Positions 17,165 to 26,768 are shown, counted from the first letter of the stretch. The stretch: DNA of 64,000 nt from JAMHWF01 sp035911095 (GCA_035911095.1 JAMHWF010000089.1:7272-71271); one strand, 5' to 3'. The notes: generated by a model from the sequence alone, not told the origin. Made by a program: numbers and translations.

Positions 17165-18013
17165 TCAGAGCCGCTCGTACACCGTCTTGCCGCGCAGGCG
17201 GAACAGGTGGCGCGACTCGGCGAAGTGCTCGGAGTGGCCGACGAAGAGCAGGCTGCCCGGCTTCATCACCGCGTGCATGCGCTCCATCAGGCGCGTCTGC
17301 GTCGGCGCGTCGAAATAGATCATCACGTTGCGGCAGAACACGATGTCGAAGGACTCGCCGAAGTCCCAGCGCGGCGACATCAGGTTGAAGGCCTGGAAGT
17401 CGATGCGTCGCGCGAGCTCGGGCTTCACCCGGATGCGGCCCTCGTGGCGCCCCTTGCCGCGCAGGAAGTGGGCGCGCAGGCGCTGCGGCGTGAGGCCGCG
17501 CGCCTCGGCCGGGTAGACGCCCTGCATCGCGGTGGCGAGCACGCGGGTGTCGATGTCGGTGGCCAGCAGGCGCGCGTCGGTGCCCGGGCCGAGCGCCTCG
17601 ACGATCGTCATCGCCAGCGAGTACGGCTCCTCGCCGGTGGAGGCGGCGTTGCACCACAGGCGCAGCGGCCGGCCGGCGCGCGCCTTCAGCGCCTCGGCCA
17701 GGATCTCGAAGTGGTGCTCTTCGCGGAAGAACGCGGTGAGGTTCGTCGTCAGGCAGTTGACGAACTCCTGCCATTCGTCGCCCTGATCTCGCTCCAGGTC
17801 GTTGAGGTAGGTGGCGAAGTCCGGGTGGCCGGTCTCTCGCAGGCGGCGCGCCAGGCGGCTGTAGACCATCGCGCGCTTGCTGCCCTGCAGGCTGATGCCG
17901 GCGCGCTGGTGGATCAGGCGCCGCACGCGCTCGAAGTCGGCCAGGCCGAAACTGAACTCGCCGTCGACGGGTGTGGAGGACGCGGGGGCAACGGGCGTGA
18001 GGACGGCGCTCAT
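17165..18013 (-). CDS. cheR: Chemotaxis protein methyltransferase CheR
   Basis: CheR methylates glutamates on chemoreceptors with S-adenosylmethionine. The 282 residues show the helical N-terminal domain (FERVRRLIHQRAGISL), the SAM-binding domain with LWCNAASTGEEPYSLAM, LLATDIDTRVLATA, and DIVFCRNVMIYFD, and a C-terminus ending RLRGKTVYERL. It is the first gene of cheR-cheD-cheB and has a sigma-28-like promoter about 80 bases upstream. cheA, cheW, cheY and cheZ are not in the window. Confidence 0.96.
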   Translation of the reverse strand: MSAVLTPVAPASSTPVDGEFSFGLADFERVRRLIHQRAGISLQGSKRAMVYSRLARRLRETGHPDFATYLNDLERDQGDEWQEFVNCLTTNLTAFFREEHHFEILAEALKARAGRPLRLWCNAASTGEEPYSLAMTIVEALGPGTDARLLATDIDTRVLATAMQGVYPAEARGLTPQRLRAHFLRGKGRHEGRIRVKPELARRIDFQAFNLMSPRWDFGESFDIVFCRNVMIYFDAPTQTRLMERMHAVMKPGSLLFVGHSEHFAESRHLFRLRGKTVYERL

Positions 18014-18093
18014 CGTGGGGGGCTCGAGGCGCGGTGAAGCGCGGTGCGTCGGGCGGGTTCGCCCGGGTCGGCCCGGATCGAAGGGCCTTCCGG

Positions 18094-18120
18094 GTATCGA
18101 CCACGCGACGGCGAAGTTGA
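18094..18120 (-). promoter_or_regulatory. Sigma-28 (FliA)-like promoter of cheRDB
   Basis: Read on the minus strand, TCAACTTC, 11 bases, then GTCGATAC. The flagellar sigma-28 consensus is close to TAAAGTTT (or TCAAGTTT), 11 bases, GCCGATAA, so spacing is exact and most positions agree. It ends 81 bases before the cheR start. Motif is seen; use by FliA is inference supported by the chemotaxis role of the genes. Confidence 0.65.
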
Positions 18121-18229
18121 GCCGCCGGCCCCGCGCGTGACGTCCGACCGTGATCGCGCGGCGGCGTGCCGGCCCGCATGCCGGGCGGCGAGGGGCCGCT
18201 GCTAGAGTGGCCCGAAACTCCTGCCGCAC

Positions 18230-19015
18230 GTGATCGCTCCCTCTCATCCCGCGCTTTCCGACCCGACCGACGGACCGGTTTCGAGCCCGGCCGCGCCGAG
18301 GCCGGCCTTGTCACGCGCGACGGGCATCCCGGGCCTCGACCTCGAGGTGGCGGCCAGCCTGCTGCAACAGGCCGGGGTGTCGCTGCCCGGGGAGGAAGGG
18401 TCGGCCGCCTGGCTGCAGGCCGTGATCGACGGGCTGTGCGAACTGTCCAGCCGCGACGCGCTCACCGGCCTGCCGAACCGTCGCCACTTCGAGCGCGCGC
18501 TGGACCGCGAGGTCGACCGCGTCGCGCGCACCGGCGAGCCCACGCTCGTGCTCGTGCTCGACATCGACCACTTCAAGCGCGTCAACGACAACTGGGGCCA
18601 TGCCGCCGGCGACGAAGTGATCCGGGTCGTCGCGCGTGCGCTCGCCGAGGCGGTGCGCCCGATGGATACGGTGGCGCGCATGGGCGGCGAGGAGTTCGCC
18701 GCCATCCTGCCCAACTGTGCGCCCGCCTTCGGCGAGAACGTGGCCCAGCGCCTGCGCCGCACCGTCGAACGCACCTCGGTCGCGATCCCGCTGCGCGAGC
18801 CGGTGCAGGTCAGCATCAGCATCGGCGGCGCCTACGCGCCGCAATGGGTGCGGTCGTCGCCGACGCTCTGGCTCGAGCGCGCCGACCGCCAGCTCTACCG
18901 CGCCAAGTCGGAGGGGCGCAACCGCGTCTGCCTCGACCTGCCGCCGGTCTCGCAAGTCAGCGCCGAAGAGAAGGGCCTGCTCTTCGGCGTCTCGCAGTTT
19001 CAGGATCTCTCATGA
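18230..19015 (+). CDS. GGDEF diguanylate cyclase
   Basis: The 261-residue protein makes the second messenger cyclic di-GMP from two GTP. The GGDEF domain covers about residues 73-240, with the active site as GGEEF (152-156), DIDHFKRVND for metal and base binding, and an inhibitory RxxD site (RPMD, 143-146) exactly five residues before it. The cyclase is therefore expected to be active and product-inhibited. The first 70 residues hold no domain I recognise and no membrane helix. The start is a GTG at 18230. Its stop overlaps the start of the FlhG-like gene (ATGA), so the two are translationally coupled and likely act on motility. Confidence 0.92.
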   Translation: MIAPSHPALSDPTDGPVSSPAAPRPALSRATGIPGLDLEVAASLLQQAGVSLPGEEGSAAWLQAVIDGLCELSSRDALTGLPNRRHFERALDREVDRVARTGEPTLVLVLDIDHFKRVNDNWGHAAGDEVIRVVARALAEAVRPMDTVARMGGEEFAAILPNCAPAFGENVAQRLRRTVERTSVAIPLREPVQVSISIGGAYAPQWVRSSPTLWLERADRQLYRAKSEGRNRVCLDLPPVSQVSAEEKGLLFGVSQFQDLS

Positions 19016-19827
19016 ACGAACGTCCGAGCGTCCCTGCGACTGTGCCCCGCAGGAGCGAACCCCCGCCGCGCGGGCGCCTGACGGCAGTCACCAGCGGCAA
19101 AGGCGGCGTCGGCAAGACCTTTCTCACCGCCAACCTGGCGGCCGCGTTCGCGCGGCAGGGCGAGCGCGTGCTCGTGCTCGACGCCGACCTCGGCCTGGCC
19201 AACCTCGACGTCGTGCTGAACCTGGCGCCGAAGATCACGCTGCACGACGTCTTCACCGGCCGCGCGAACCTGAAGGAGGCGACGCTGCATGCGCCCGGCG
19301 GCTTCGACGTGCTGCTCGCCGGCTCGGGCCTGATCGAGTACTCGCGCCTGACGCCCGAGCTGCGCGACCAGTTCCTCGACGTCGTCGAGCGGGTGCGCCC
19401 GCAGTACGACCGGGTGCTGCTCGATACCGGCGCCGGCATCTCCGACGTGGTGCTGTTCACGATCTCGCTGGCCGACGACGTGCTGGTCGTGGCGACGCCG
19501 GAGCCGACCTCGATGACCGACGCCTACGCGACGATCAAGGTGCTCGCACGGCAGCAGAACCGGCGCCGCATCCAGCTGGCGGTGAACCAGACGCTGACGC
19601 TCGGCGAAGGCCGGGTGATCCGCGGGCAGCTGCAGCAGGTCGTCGACCGCTTCGTCGGCAAGGCCGGCGGCGAGACCGCGCTGATGCTCGACTACGTCGG
19701 CGAGGTGCAGACCGACCCTTCGGTGCGCGAATCGGTGCTGAAGCGCCAGCTGCTGCTCGAGCTCTACCCCGGGGCCAGCGCCGCGAAGGCGGTGCTGGCG
19801 ATGGCCAAGCGCCTCTCGGGCGGCTGA
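19012..19827 (+). CDS. flhG: MinD/ParA-family ATPase, FlhG/FleN-like
   Basis: The 271-residue protein has the deviant Walker A motif SGKGGVGKTFLTANLA near residue 28 and LDADLGLANLDVVLNL, which is typical of FlhG/FleN (YlxH), the ATPase that limits flagellar number together with FlhF. A Walker B-like VLLDTGAGISD and the switch ATPEPTSMTDAYA follow. flhF is not adjacent, so the assignment rests on the sequence style and on linkage to che genes and a diguanylate cyclase; a more general MinD-like role cannot be excluded. The ATG overlaps the stop of the cyclase gene by four bases. Confidence 0.8.
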   Translation: MNERPSVPATVPRRSEPPPRGRLTAVTSGKGGVGKTFLTANLAAAFARQGERVLVLDADLGLANLDVVLNLAPKITLHDVFTGRANLKEATLHAPGGFDVLLAGSGLIEYSRLTPELRDQFLDVVERVRPQYDRVLLDTGAGISDVVLFTISLADDVLVVATPEPTSMTDAYATIKVLARQQNRRRIQLAVNQTLTLGEGRVIRGQLQQVVDRFVGKAGGETALMLDYVGEVQTDPSVRESVLKRQLLLELYPGASAAKAVLAMAKRLSGG

Positions 19828-19879
19828 CGGGCGCCGCCCGGAGGGCGCAGGCCCGGCGCTCCTGCGACACTTGCGCTCG

Positions 19880-20299
19880 ATGAGCGATGACCCTCCAGGC
19901 GAAGCCCGCCCCCAACCGAAGACGGCCTACGAATGGATCGGCGGCGACGCGCCGGTGCGCGCGCTGGTCGACCGCTTCTACGACTTGATGGACCTGGAGC
20001 CGGCCTACGCCGTCATCCGGCGCCTGCACCCGCCGACGCTCGAAGGCTCGCGCGACAAGCTCTACTGGTTCCTCTCCGGCTGGCTCGGCGGGCCGCCGCT
20101 CTACACCGACCGCTTCGGCCATCCGATGCTGCGCGCGCGACACCTGCCTTACCCGATCGGCATCGCCGAGCGCGACCAGTGGATGGCCTGCATGCGCCAG
20201 GCCATGCGCGAGACGGCGGTCGACGAGACCCTGGCGCAGCGACTGGCCGAGTCCTTCGCGGGCACCGCCGACTGGATGCGCAACCGGCCGGGGGCCTGA
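19880..20299 (+). CDS. Group II truncated haemoglobin
   Basis: The 139-residue globin binds heme and an oxygen or nitric oxide ligand. Group II marks are present: Tyr in the B helix (RFYDLMD), WFLSGWLGGPPLYTDRFGHP, the proximal His in RARHLPYPIG, and Trp at G8 in ERDQWMACM. The ATG at 19880 is chosen; a TTG at 19871 would add three residues. A GACACT box ends eight bases before the ATG, one of several starts in this window with no room for a ribosome binding site. The gene converges with smr, with two bases between the stops. Confidence 0.92.
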   Translation: MSDDPPGEARPQPKTAYEWIGGDAPVRALVDRFYDLMDLEPAYAVIRRLHPPTLEGSRDKLYWFLSGWLGGPPLYTDRFGHPMLRARHLPYPIGIAERDQWMACMRQAMRETAVDETLAQRLAESFAGTADWMRNRPGA

Positions 20300-20301
20300 C
20301 G

Positions 20302-20994
20302 TCAGCGTCGCTCGCGCGACGGTGCCGGCGTGGGCGCCGCGGCCATGCCGAGCAGCACCACCAGCGCGCCGTGGCCTCCCTCGCTCGCGCGCGCCTGGAC
20401 GAAGGCCATGACCTCGTTCTTCTGCACCAGCCAGGCCCGCACCTTTTCCTTCAGCACCGGCGCGCGGCCCGGCGAGCCATTGCCCTTGCCGTGCACGATG
20501 CGCACGCAGCGCAGGCCGGCACGCGAGGCTTCGCGCACGAAGGCCGCCAGGCGGTCGCGCGCCTCGTCGCGGCGCAGGCCGTGCAGGTCGATCTCGCGCT
20601 GGATCGCCCAGTGCCCGCGGCGCAGCCGGCGCACCACCTCGGGCGCTACGCCGGGCCGGCGGTAGGACAGGCCGTCGTCGGTGTCGAGCAGCGACTCGAC
20701 GTCGATCTCGTCCGACAGCGAGGCGCGCAGCACCGCCTGGTCGTCGAGCGCGCGCTGGCGTGCCACCGGCGGCAGTCGCGGGGGGCTGGGCACGCGTCGG
20801 CCGTCGGGCCGCAGTGGCACGACGGGGCCGACGCTGAGCGCGAAGAGCTGGTGCTCGCGCTCGGCGCGCAGCTGCTCGGCGCGTTCGCGGCGCGTCTGTT
20901 CGGCCGCCTCGCGTGCCTCGCGCGCGCTGCGCTGCAGCGCCTTCTTCAGCGCCGCGAAGTCGGCCAGGCGCGTCGCGGGCGGGCGCGCGCTCAC
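20302..20994 (-). CDS. Smr-domain endonuclease-like protein
   Basis: The 230-residue protein has a C-terminal Smr domain (about residues 135-222) with the motifs IDLHGLRRDEARDRL and VRIVHGKGNGSPG that mark the small MutS-related nuclease fold. The N-terminal half is charged and coiled-coil-like (AREAREAAEQTRRERAEQL). E. coli SmrB, with the same build, cleaves mRNA at collided ribosomes; whether this protein does so is open. It starts at a GTG that overlaps the radC stop (GTGA), so it is translated together with radC. Confidence 0.88.
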   Translation of the reverse strand: MSARPPATRLADFAALKKALQRSAREAREAAEQTRRERAEQLRAEREHQLFALSVGPVVPLRPDGRRVPSPPRLPPVARQRALDDQAVLRASLSDEIDVESLLDTDDGLSYRRPGVAPEVVRRLRRGHWAIQREIDLHGLRRDEARDRLAAFVREASRAGLRCVRIVHGKGNGSPGRAPVLKEKVRAWLVQKNEVMAFVQARASEGGHGALVVLLGMAAAPTPAPSRERR

Positions 20995-21764
20995 AGCAGT
21001 CCGCGCTCGGCGAACGAGACGCAGCGCCCGTGGCCGACGACCACGTGGTCGAGCACCCGCACGTCGACCAGGCGCAGCGCGGCGGCGAGCGCCTGCGTCA
21101 AGGCCTCGTCGGCGCGCGAGGGCTCGGCGACGCCGGAGGGGTGGTTGTGGGCCAGCACCACCGCCGCGGCGTTCAGCGCCAGCGCCTGCTTGACGACCTC
21201 GCGCGGGTAGACGCTCGTCTGGGTCAGCGTGCCGCGGAAAAGCTCGACGAAGCGGATCAGCCGGTGCTGGGCGTCGACGAACAGGCAGGCGAAGACCTCG
21301 TGATCGAGGTGACCGAGCTGCAGCTGCAGGAATTCCTTGACCCGATCGGGCGAGCTGAACACCGGCATCTCGCGCAACTCGCGCTCGAACGACCGGCGCG
21401 CGAGCTCGAGCACGGCGGCCAGTTCGGCGCGCTTGGCCGGCCCGAGGCCCTTGACCCGCTTCAGCATGGACGGGTCGGCGTGCAGCAGGCCGGCGAGGCC
21501 GCCGCACTCGTCGAGCAGCGCCTGCGCCAACTGCAGCACCCCGGTGCCGCGCACACCGGTGCGCAGCAGCAGGGCCAGCAGCTCGGCGTCGGCCAGTGCC
21601 GCCGGGCCCTGGGCGAGCAGCTTCTCGCGCGGGCGCAGCGCGGCCGGCAGCTCGTGCAGCGAGCCCTTGGCGGGCGCCGCGGCTGCAGCCGGCGCGGCCG
21701 CGGCGCGGCGTCTTGCACGGGGCCGCGGCAGCATCGTCACCGGCAGGCTCGGCTTCAGGGTCAT
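20991..21764 (-). CDS. radC: RadC-family JAB/MPN domain protein
   Basis: The 257-residue protein has a helix-hairpin-helix-like N-terminal part (LKRVKGLGPAKRAELAA) and a C-terminal RadC domain with the metal-binding JAMM signature: E in FVELFRGTLTQ and VVLAHNHPSGVAEPSRAD. The family was named for DNA repair, but that role is not secure in E. coli. The first 35 residues are an Ala/Arg-rich extension. Gene pairing with smr by a four-base overlap is unusual and may point to a shared nucleic-acid function. Confidence 0.92.
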   Translation of the reverse strand: MTLKPSLPVTMLPRPRARRRAAAAPAAAAAPAKGSLHELPAALRPREKLLAQGPAALADAELLALLLRTGVRGTGVLQLAQALLDECGGLAGLLHADPSMLKRVKGLGPAKRAELAAVLELARRSFERELREMPVFSSPDRVKEFLQLQLGHLDHEVFACLFVDAQHRLIRFVELFRGTLTQTSVYPREVVKQALALNAAAVVLAHNHPSGVAEPSRADEALTQALAAALRLVDVRVLDHVVVGHGRCVSFAERGLL

Positions 21765-21780
21765 CGAGAGCGGGGGCGCC

Positions 21781-21786
21781 TAGAAT
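21781..21786 (+). promoter_or_regulatory. Candidate -10 box TAGAAT upstream of fkpB-ispH
   Basis: TAGAAT differs from TATAAT at one position and lies 40 bases before the TTG start of fkpB. No confident -35 box is seen. The radC start is just upstream on the other strand, so the intergenic space has to serve both genes. Confidence 0.4.
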
Positions 21787-21826
21787 CGCCGCAGTCTACT
21801 GAAGCGCCATCACGGCGCATGCGCCC

Positions 21827-22270
21827 TTGAATCGCGTCCAGCCGGGTTCGTTCCTCACGCTCCACTACCGCCTCGCCGGGGCCGACGGCCGTGTGCTCGT
21901 CGACACCTTCGACGCGCGGCCGGCGACGCTTTCGCTCGGCAGCGGCGAGCTCTCGGCGGCGATCGAGGCGCGCCTGATCGGCCTCGAGGAGGGCGCGCGG
22001 GCACGTTTCGAGCTCGCCGCGGGCGAGGCCTTCGGCCAGCGCAACGACGACCTGCTGCAGCGCGTGTCGCGCGCGATGCTGCGCGAGCACGGCGACCCGG
22101 ACGAGCAGTACGCCCCGGGCGACGTGGTGCAGTTCCCGACCCCCGACGGCCAGGGCAGCTATGCCGGCGTAGTGCGCGAATCGGCCGACGACTGGCTGCT
22201 GTTCGACTTCAACCACCCGCTGGCCGGCCAGCCGGTGAGCTTCGAAGTGCAACTGATCGGGGTGCTGTGA
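21827..22270 (+). CDS. fkpB: FKBP-type peptidyl-prolyl isomerase (SlpA/FkpB-like)
   Basis: The 147-residue protein is an FKBP fold with the inserted IF domain typical of SlpA/FkpB: FLTLHYRLAGADGRVLVDTFD, LEEGARARFELAAGEAFGQRNDDLLQ, and a C-terminus ending FEVQLIGVL. Such proteins act as chaperone-like prolyl isomerases in the cytoplasm. The start is a TTG at 21827; an upstream ATG is out of frame. The stop overlaps the ispH ATG by one base, the usual fkpB-ispH coupling. Confidence 0.9.
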   Translation: MNRVQPGSFLTLHYRLAGADGRVLVDTFDARPATLSLGSGELSAAIEARLIGLEEGARARFELAAGEAFGQRNDDLLQRVSRAMLREHGDPDEQYAPGDVVQFPTPDGQGSYAGVVRESADDWLLFDFNHPLAGQPVSFEVQLIGVL

Positions 22271-23247
22271 TGGCGGCGCAAACGCCCCTCGAAGACGTGG
22301 TGCTCGCCGAGCCGCGCGGCTTCTGCGCCGGTGTCGACCGCGCGATCGAGATCGTCGAGCGCGCGCTGCGCAAGTTCGGCGCGCCGATCTACGTACGCCA
22401 CGAGATCGTCCACAACACCTACGTGGTGAACGACCTGAAGGCCAAGGGCGCGATCTTCATCGAGGACCTGGCCGAGGTGCCGCCCGGCGCAACGCTTGTC
22501 TTCAGCGCGCACGGCGTCAGCCAGGCGGTGCGCCACGAGGCCGAGGCGCGCGGCTTCAGCGTCTTCGACGCGACCTGCCCGCTGGTCACCAAGGTCCACG
22601 TCGAGGTCGCCAAGCTGCACAAGGAAGGCTACGAATTCATCATGATCGGCCACAAGGGGCACCCCGAGGTCGAAGGCACGATGGGCCAGCTCGGCGACGG
22701 CATCTACCTCGTCGAGGATGTCGAGGACGTGCTGACGGTGCCGGTGCGCAACCCCACGCGCGTGGCGGTGGTCACGCAGACGACGCTCAGCGTCGACGAC
22801 GCCGCCGAGATCCACGCTGCCGTGCGGCGACGCTTTCCGCAGGTGCGCGAACCCAAGAAGCAGGACATCTGCTACGCGACGCAGAACCGCCAGGACGCGG
22901 TCAAGATCCTCGCGCCCGGCGTCGACGTCGTCATCGTCGTCGGCAGCCAGACCAGCTCGAACAGCAACCGCCTGCGCGAGCTCGCCGAACGGCTCGGCAC
23001 GCCGGGCTACATGGTCGACAGCGCTGCCGACCTGGACCCGCAATGGTTCGAGGGCAAGCGCCGCGTCGGCCTCACCGCCGGGGCTTCCGCGCCCGAGATC
23101 CTGGTGCAGGAAGTGATCGAGCGCCTGCGATCCTTCGGCGCCGTCAGCGTGCGCAAGATGGACGGGGTGCAGGAGACGGTGCAGTTCCCGCTGCCGATGG
23201 GGCTTGGCGACAAGTCGATGGCAGCCGTCGACAGCTCGCGATCGTGA
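22270..23247 (+). CDS. ispH: 4-hydroxy-3-methylbut-2-enyl diphosphate reductase
   Basis: This is the last enzyme of the MEP isoprenoid pathway; it makes IPP and DMAPP with a 4Fe-4S cluster. In its 325 residues the three cluster cysteines are visible in EPRGFCAGVDRA, FDATCPLVTKVH and KKQDICYATQNRQ, with the active-site HGVSQ and GHKGHPEVEGT. The ATG at 22270 overlaps the fkpB stop; a GTG just before would add one residue. The length is normal. Confidence 0.97.
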   Translation: MAAQTPLEDVVLAEPRGFCAGVDRAIEIVERALRKFGAPIYVRHEIVHNTYVVNDLKAKGAIFIEDLAEVPPGATLVFSAHGVSQAVRHEAEARGFSVFDATCPLVTKVHVEVAKLHKEGYEFIMIGHKGHPEVEGTMGQLGDGIYLVEDVEDVLTVPVRNPTRVAVVTQTTLSVDDAAEIHAAVRRRFPQVREPKKQDICYATQNRQDAVKILAPGVDVVIVVGSQTSSNSNRLRELAERLGTPGYMVDSAADLDPQWFEGKRRVGLTAGASAPEILVQEVIERLRSFGAVSVRKMDGVQETVQFPLPMGLGDKSMAAVDSSRS

Positions 23248-23312
23248 CGGTCGCCGCGCCTGCCTCGGCCACCCCTGCGGTGGCCCACCGCCGCTGACCG
23301 AAGGACTTCCGA

Positions 23313-24623
<1,311 letters not shown>

Positions 24624-24684
24624 GCGGCCGGACGGAGCAGCTGGGCTAGAATCCGCGCCTTCGATTCGACCCGATCGAAGCGCT

Positions 24685-24775
24685 GGAAAGGTGGCAGAGT
24701 GGTCGAATGCGCCGGACTCGAAATCCGGTATACGGGTCTCCCGTATCGAGGGTTCGAATCCCTCCCTTTCCGCCA
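24685..24775 (+). tRNA. tRNA-Ser (anticodon CGA, reads UCG)
   Basis: A 91-base cloverleaf with the CCA end encoded (24773-24775). The acceptor stem pairs GGAAAGG with CCTTTCC. The anticodon stem is CCGGA/TCCGG with loop CTCGAAA, giving CGA. The long variable arm (TACGGGTCTCCCGTA) is that of a class II tRNA such as Ser, and the T loop is GGTTCGAATCC. A TAGAAT box at 24647-24652 is a plausible -10. Confidence 0.97.
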
Positions 24776-24802
24776 GGCGGGCTTCCCGCCGGCAAGCCGA
24801 TG

Positions 24803-24958
24803 TCAGTGCGACATCGAACGCAGCTTCAGCATCAACCTCAGGTACTCGAGCTGCGCATGCAACTGCTGCATGCTGGCCTTGAGCGCCAGCAGCGTCTCGA
24901 GTTGCGCCTTCGCGGCGTCGAAGTCGGGCTCTTGCGGGGTGGGGTTCTGCGCGTCCAT
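24803..24958 (-). CDS. Small coiled-coil protein of 51 residues, unknown function
   Basis: I do not recognise a function. The protein begins MDAQNPTPQEPDFDAAK and then forms one amphipathic helix with leucine heptads (AQLETLLALKASMQQL and HAQLEYLRLMLKLRS), ending MSH. Codon use follows the genome style and the heptad pattern is unlikely to arise by chance. No Shine-Dalgarno site is visible. It is divergent from the lipoprotein gene at 25050 and convergent with tRNA-Ser. I think similar short proteins occur in other Burkholderiales, but could not check. Confidence 0.55.
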   Translation of the reverse strand: MDAQNPTPQEPDFDAAKAQLETLLALKASMQQLHAQLEYLRLMLKLRSMSH

Positions 24959-25037
24959 GGGGCGGAATCGTGCGGGCGAAGCCGAAGCCGATAAATCCCT
25001 GGCTCCGGGGCCGCCCGGCCATGGCGGGTGGGCGGCG

Positions 25038-25043
25038 CACAAT
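25038..25043 (+). promoter_or_regulatory. Candidate -10 box CACAAT, six bases before the lipoprotein ATG
   Basis: The sequence CACAAT followed by cgccgc and ATG is the same as in front of rarA at 45927. It leaves no room for a leader, so the transcript is probably leaderless. Confidence 0.4.
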
Positions 25044-25049
25044 CGCCGC

Positions 25050-26078
25050 ATGTCGGAGCCATCGATCGATCGACGCCGCCCAGCCGCTCGGATCCGCACG
25101 CTGTTGAAGCCCGCGCAGGTCGTGGCGCGGTCGGCGGGGCCGCAGCGTCGCTCCGCGGCGGCGCTCTTGGTCGCCTTGGGGGTTCTGGCAGGTTGCGCCG
25201 GGCCCGGCATCGCCACCTCTTCCTACGAGTTCAACCCGTCGCAGTTCGCGGCCTGGCCTTGCGAGCAGATGCACGAGGAGGCCGATCGCGTACAGCGCGA
25301 CGCGGTCGACCTTGCCTACACCTTCGATTCGCCCGCCGGTGCCAACGTCAGCGATCTCAGCCCGGGCTTGCGGGTCTTCTGGCCCGCGTTGCTCGCGATG
25401 CGCAGCAGCGGCCCCGCCTCGACGGACCTGGCGCGCCTGAAGGGTCGCTTCGACGCGTTGCAGATCGCCGCCCGCCGGCGTAGCTGCGCGGCACCGCTGC
25501 GCGATGCGTCGACGGTTGCCGCCGCGCCCTGGCCTGTTGCACCGGGCGATCGCCTGGTCTATGACGACCGACCCGGCGCGCGCGGGCCGGCGCGTGAAGT
25601 GGTGTTCTCGGTCACGACGATGCGGCGCGACGGCATCGAGTTCGAGGTCGACGACCGCAGCGGGAACGGCGGCCACTGGTTCCAGGACCGCGCGGGCAAC
25701 CCGCGCGCCGACGCGTCGCCGGGCCTCGCGCAATGGCGTCGGCTGCTGCGGCGCGGGCTCGAGCTGGGCGAAGTCCTGGACGGCGACCTCGTCTCGCCGG
25801 CCACGCCGGCAGCGGTCGCGAACCTGCGCGGGCAGGTGGTGGCGACCGGCGCGCAGACGATCGCCGGCCGGCGCTTCGAGGTCGCGGTGGTCGAGCTGTT
25901 CGGCGAAGCCCCGGCGACAGGCGAGGCGGGGCAGGGGTCGACAGGCAGCGCGCGCATCGAAGGCGTGCTGGCCGTCGACCGCACGAGCGGCGTGCTGCTG
26001 CGCCTCGAGCTGCAATGCCGCAACCCGGATTTCTCGCTGCGCCGTCGGCTGCTGCGCATCGAGCCGACCAACGGTTGA
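25050..26078 (+). CDS. Predicted outer-membrane lipoprotein, unknown function
   Basis: The 342-residue protein has a long basic N-terminal region, then a hydrophobic segment ending in the lipobox VLAGC at about residue 51, so the Cys is expected to be lipidated after cleavage. The mature part begins with Gly-Pro, without Asp at +2, which fits outer-membrane sorting. I recognise no domain; it looks like a beta-rich protein (GDRLVYDDRPGARGPAREVVFSV, EFEVDDRSGNGGHW). A shorter start cannot be excluded because the N-region before the hydrophobic core is unusually long. It stands alone between the tRNA and the Spy-like gene. Confidence 0.75.
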   Translation: MSEPSIDRRRPAARIRTLLKPAQVVARSAGPQRRSAAALLVALGVLAGCAGPGIATSSYEFNPSQFAAWPCEQMHEEADRVQRDAVDLAYTFDSPAGANVSDLSPGLRVFWPALLAMRSSGPASTDLARLKGRFDALQIAARRRSCAAPLRDASTVAAAPWPVAPGDRLVYDDRPGARGPAREVVFSVTTMRRDGIEFEVDDRSGNGGHWFQDRAGNPRADASPGLAQWRRLLRRGLELGEVLDGDLVSPATPAAVANLRGQVVATGAQTIAGRRFEVAVVELFGEAPATGEAGQGSTGSARIEGVLAVDRTSGVLLRLELQCRNPDFSLRRRLLRIEPTNG

Positions 26079-26240
26079 CCCTGTCACCGGCACGCTGCCG
26101 CGCTGGCTCCTCGCCTCCGGCCCGGCCCGCGGCGTCGACAACCCGACGCCCGCTTCACAGATCTTTACCCGGGCTGCATGTCCGGGATACGGCCGGCTTT
26201 CAGGATCACCCTCGTCGATCACTCCCATGAGGTTCCCGAG

Positions 26241-26768
26241 ATGAAGTCCTCCTTCCTGCGCAGCGCGCGCCCCTACGTCGCCGGCGTCGTGCTGGCCATT
26301 GCCGGCACGCTCACCGCCGGCGCCATCGCGCATGGCGGCCCGCCCCACGGCGGCCCGATGGGCGGCCCCGGCGAGATGTCGATGCTGTCGCCGCGTGCGC
26401 TCGACCGCATGCTCGACCGCGTCGACGCCACCGCCGAGCAGCGCAGCCGCATCAAGGCCATCAGCAGCGAGGCGTTGAAGGACCTGAAGGCGCAGCGCGA
26501 GGCCACGCGCGAACTGCGCGAGCGCTCGATCTCGCTGTTCACCCAGCCCACCGTCGACGCCAACGCGATCGAGGCCGCGCGCCAGCAGCTGATGCAGCAG
26601 CAGGACGCGACCAGCCGCCGCATCAGCCAGGCGCTGATCGACGCGAGCCAGGTGCTGACGCCCGAGCAGCGCCAGAAGCTCGCCGAGCGCATGACCGAGC
26701 GCCGCGAGCGCATGGAGCGCCACCGCGAGGAGCGGCGCGACGCCGAGCCCGCGCAGCCGCGCAGCTGA
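26241..26768 (+). CDS. Spy/CpxP-like periplasmic protein (LTxxQ family)
   Basis: The 175-residue protein has a signal peptide (to about IAHGG, residue 33), then a helical region with two LTxxQ-type motifs, the clearest being VLTPEQRQKLAE near the end, as in Spy and CpxP. Those proteins are envelope chaperones and, for CpxP, a brake on the sensor CpxA. A His/Gly-rich patch (HGGPPHGGPMGG) follows the signal peptide and could bind metal. A response regulator and its kinase follow directly, so it is probably their target and perhaps their regulator. Confidence 0.85.
   Translation: MKSSFLRSARPYVAGVVLAIAGTLTAGAIAHGGPPHGGPMGGPGEMSMLSPRALDRMLDRVDATAEQRSRIKAISSEALKDLKAQREATRELRERSISLFTQPTVDANAIEAARQQLMQQQDATSRRISQALIDASQVLTPEQRQKLAERMTERRERMERHREERRDAEPAQPRS

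Noticed and set aside
19012..19827. Plasmid-type ParA partition protein
   Set aside because: No parB or centromere-like repeats are near; the ADLGLANLDVVL motif and che/c-di-GMP context fit FlhG better.
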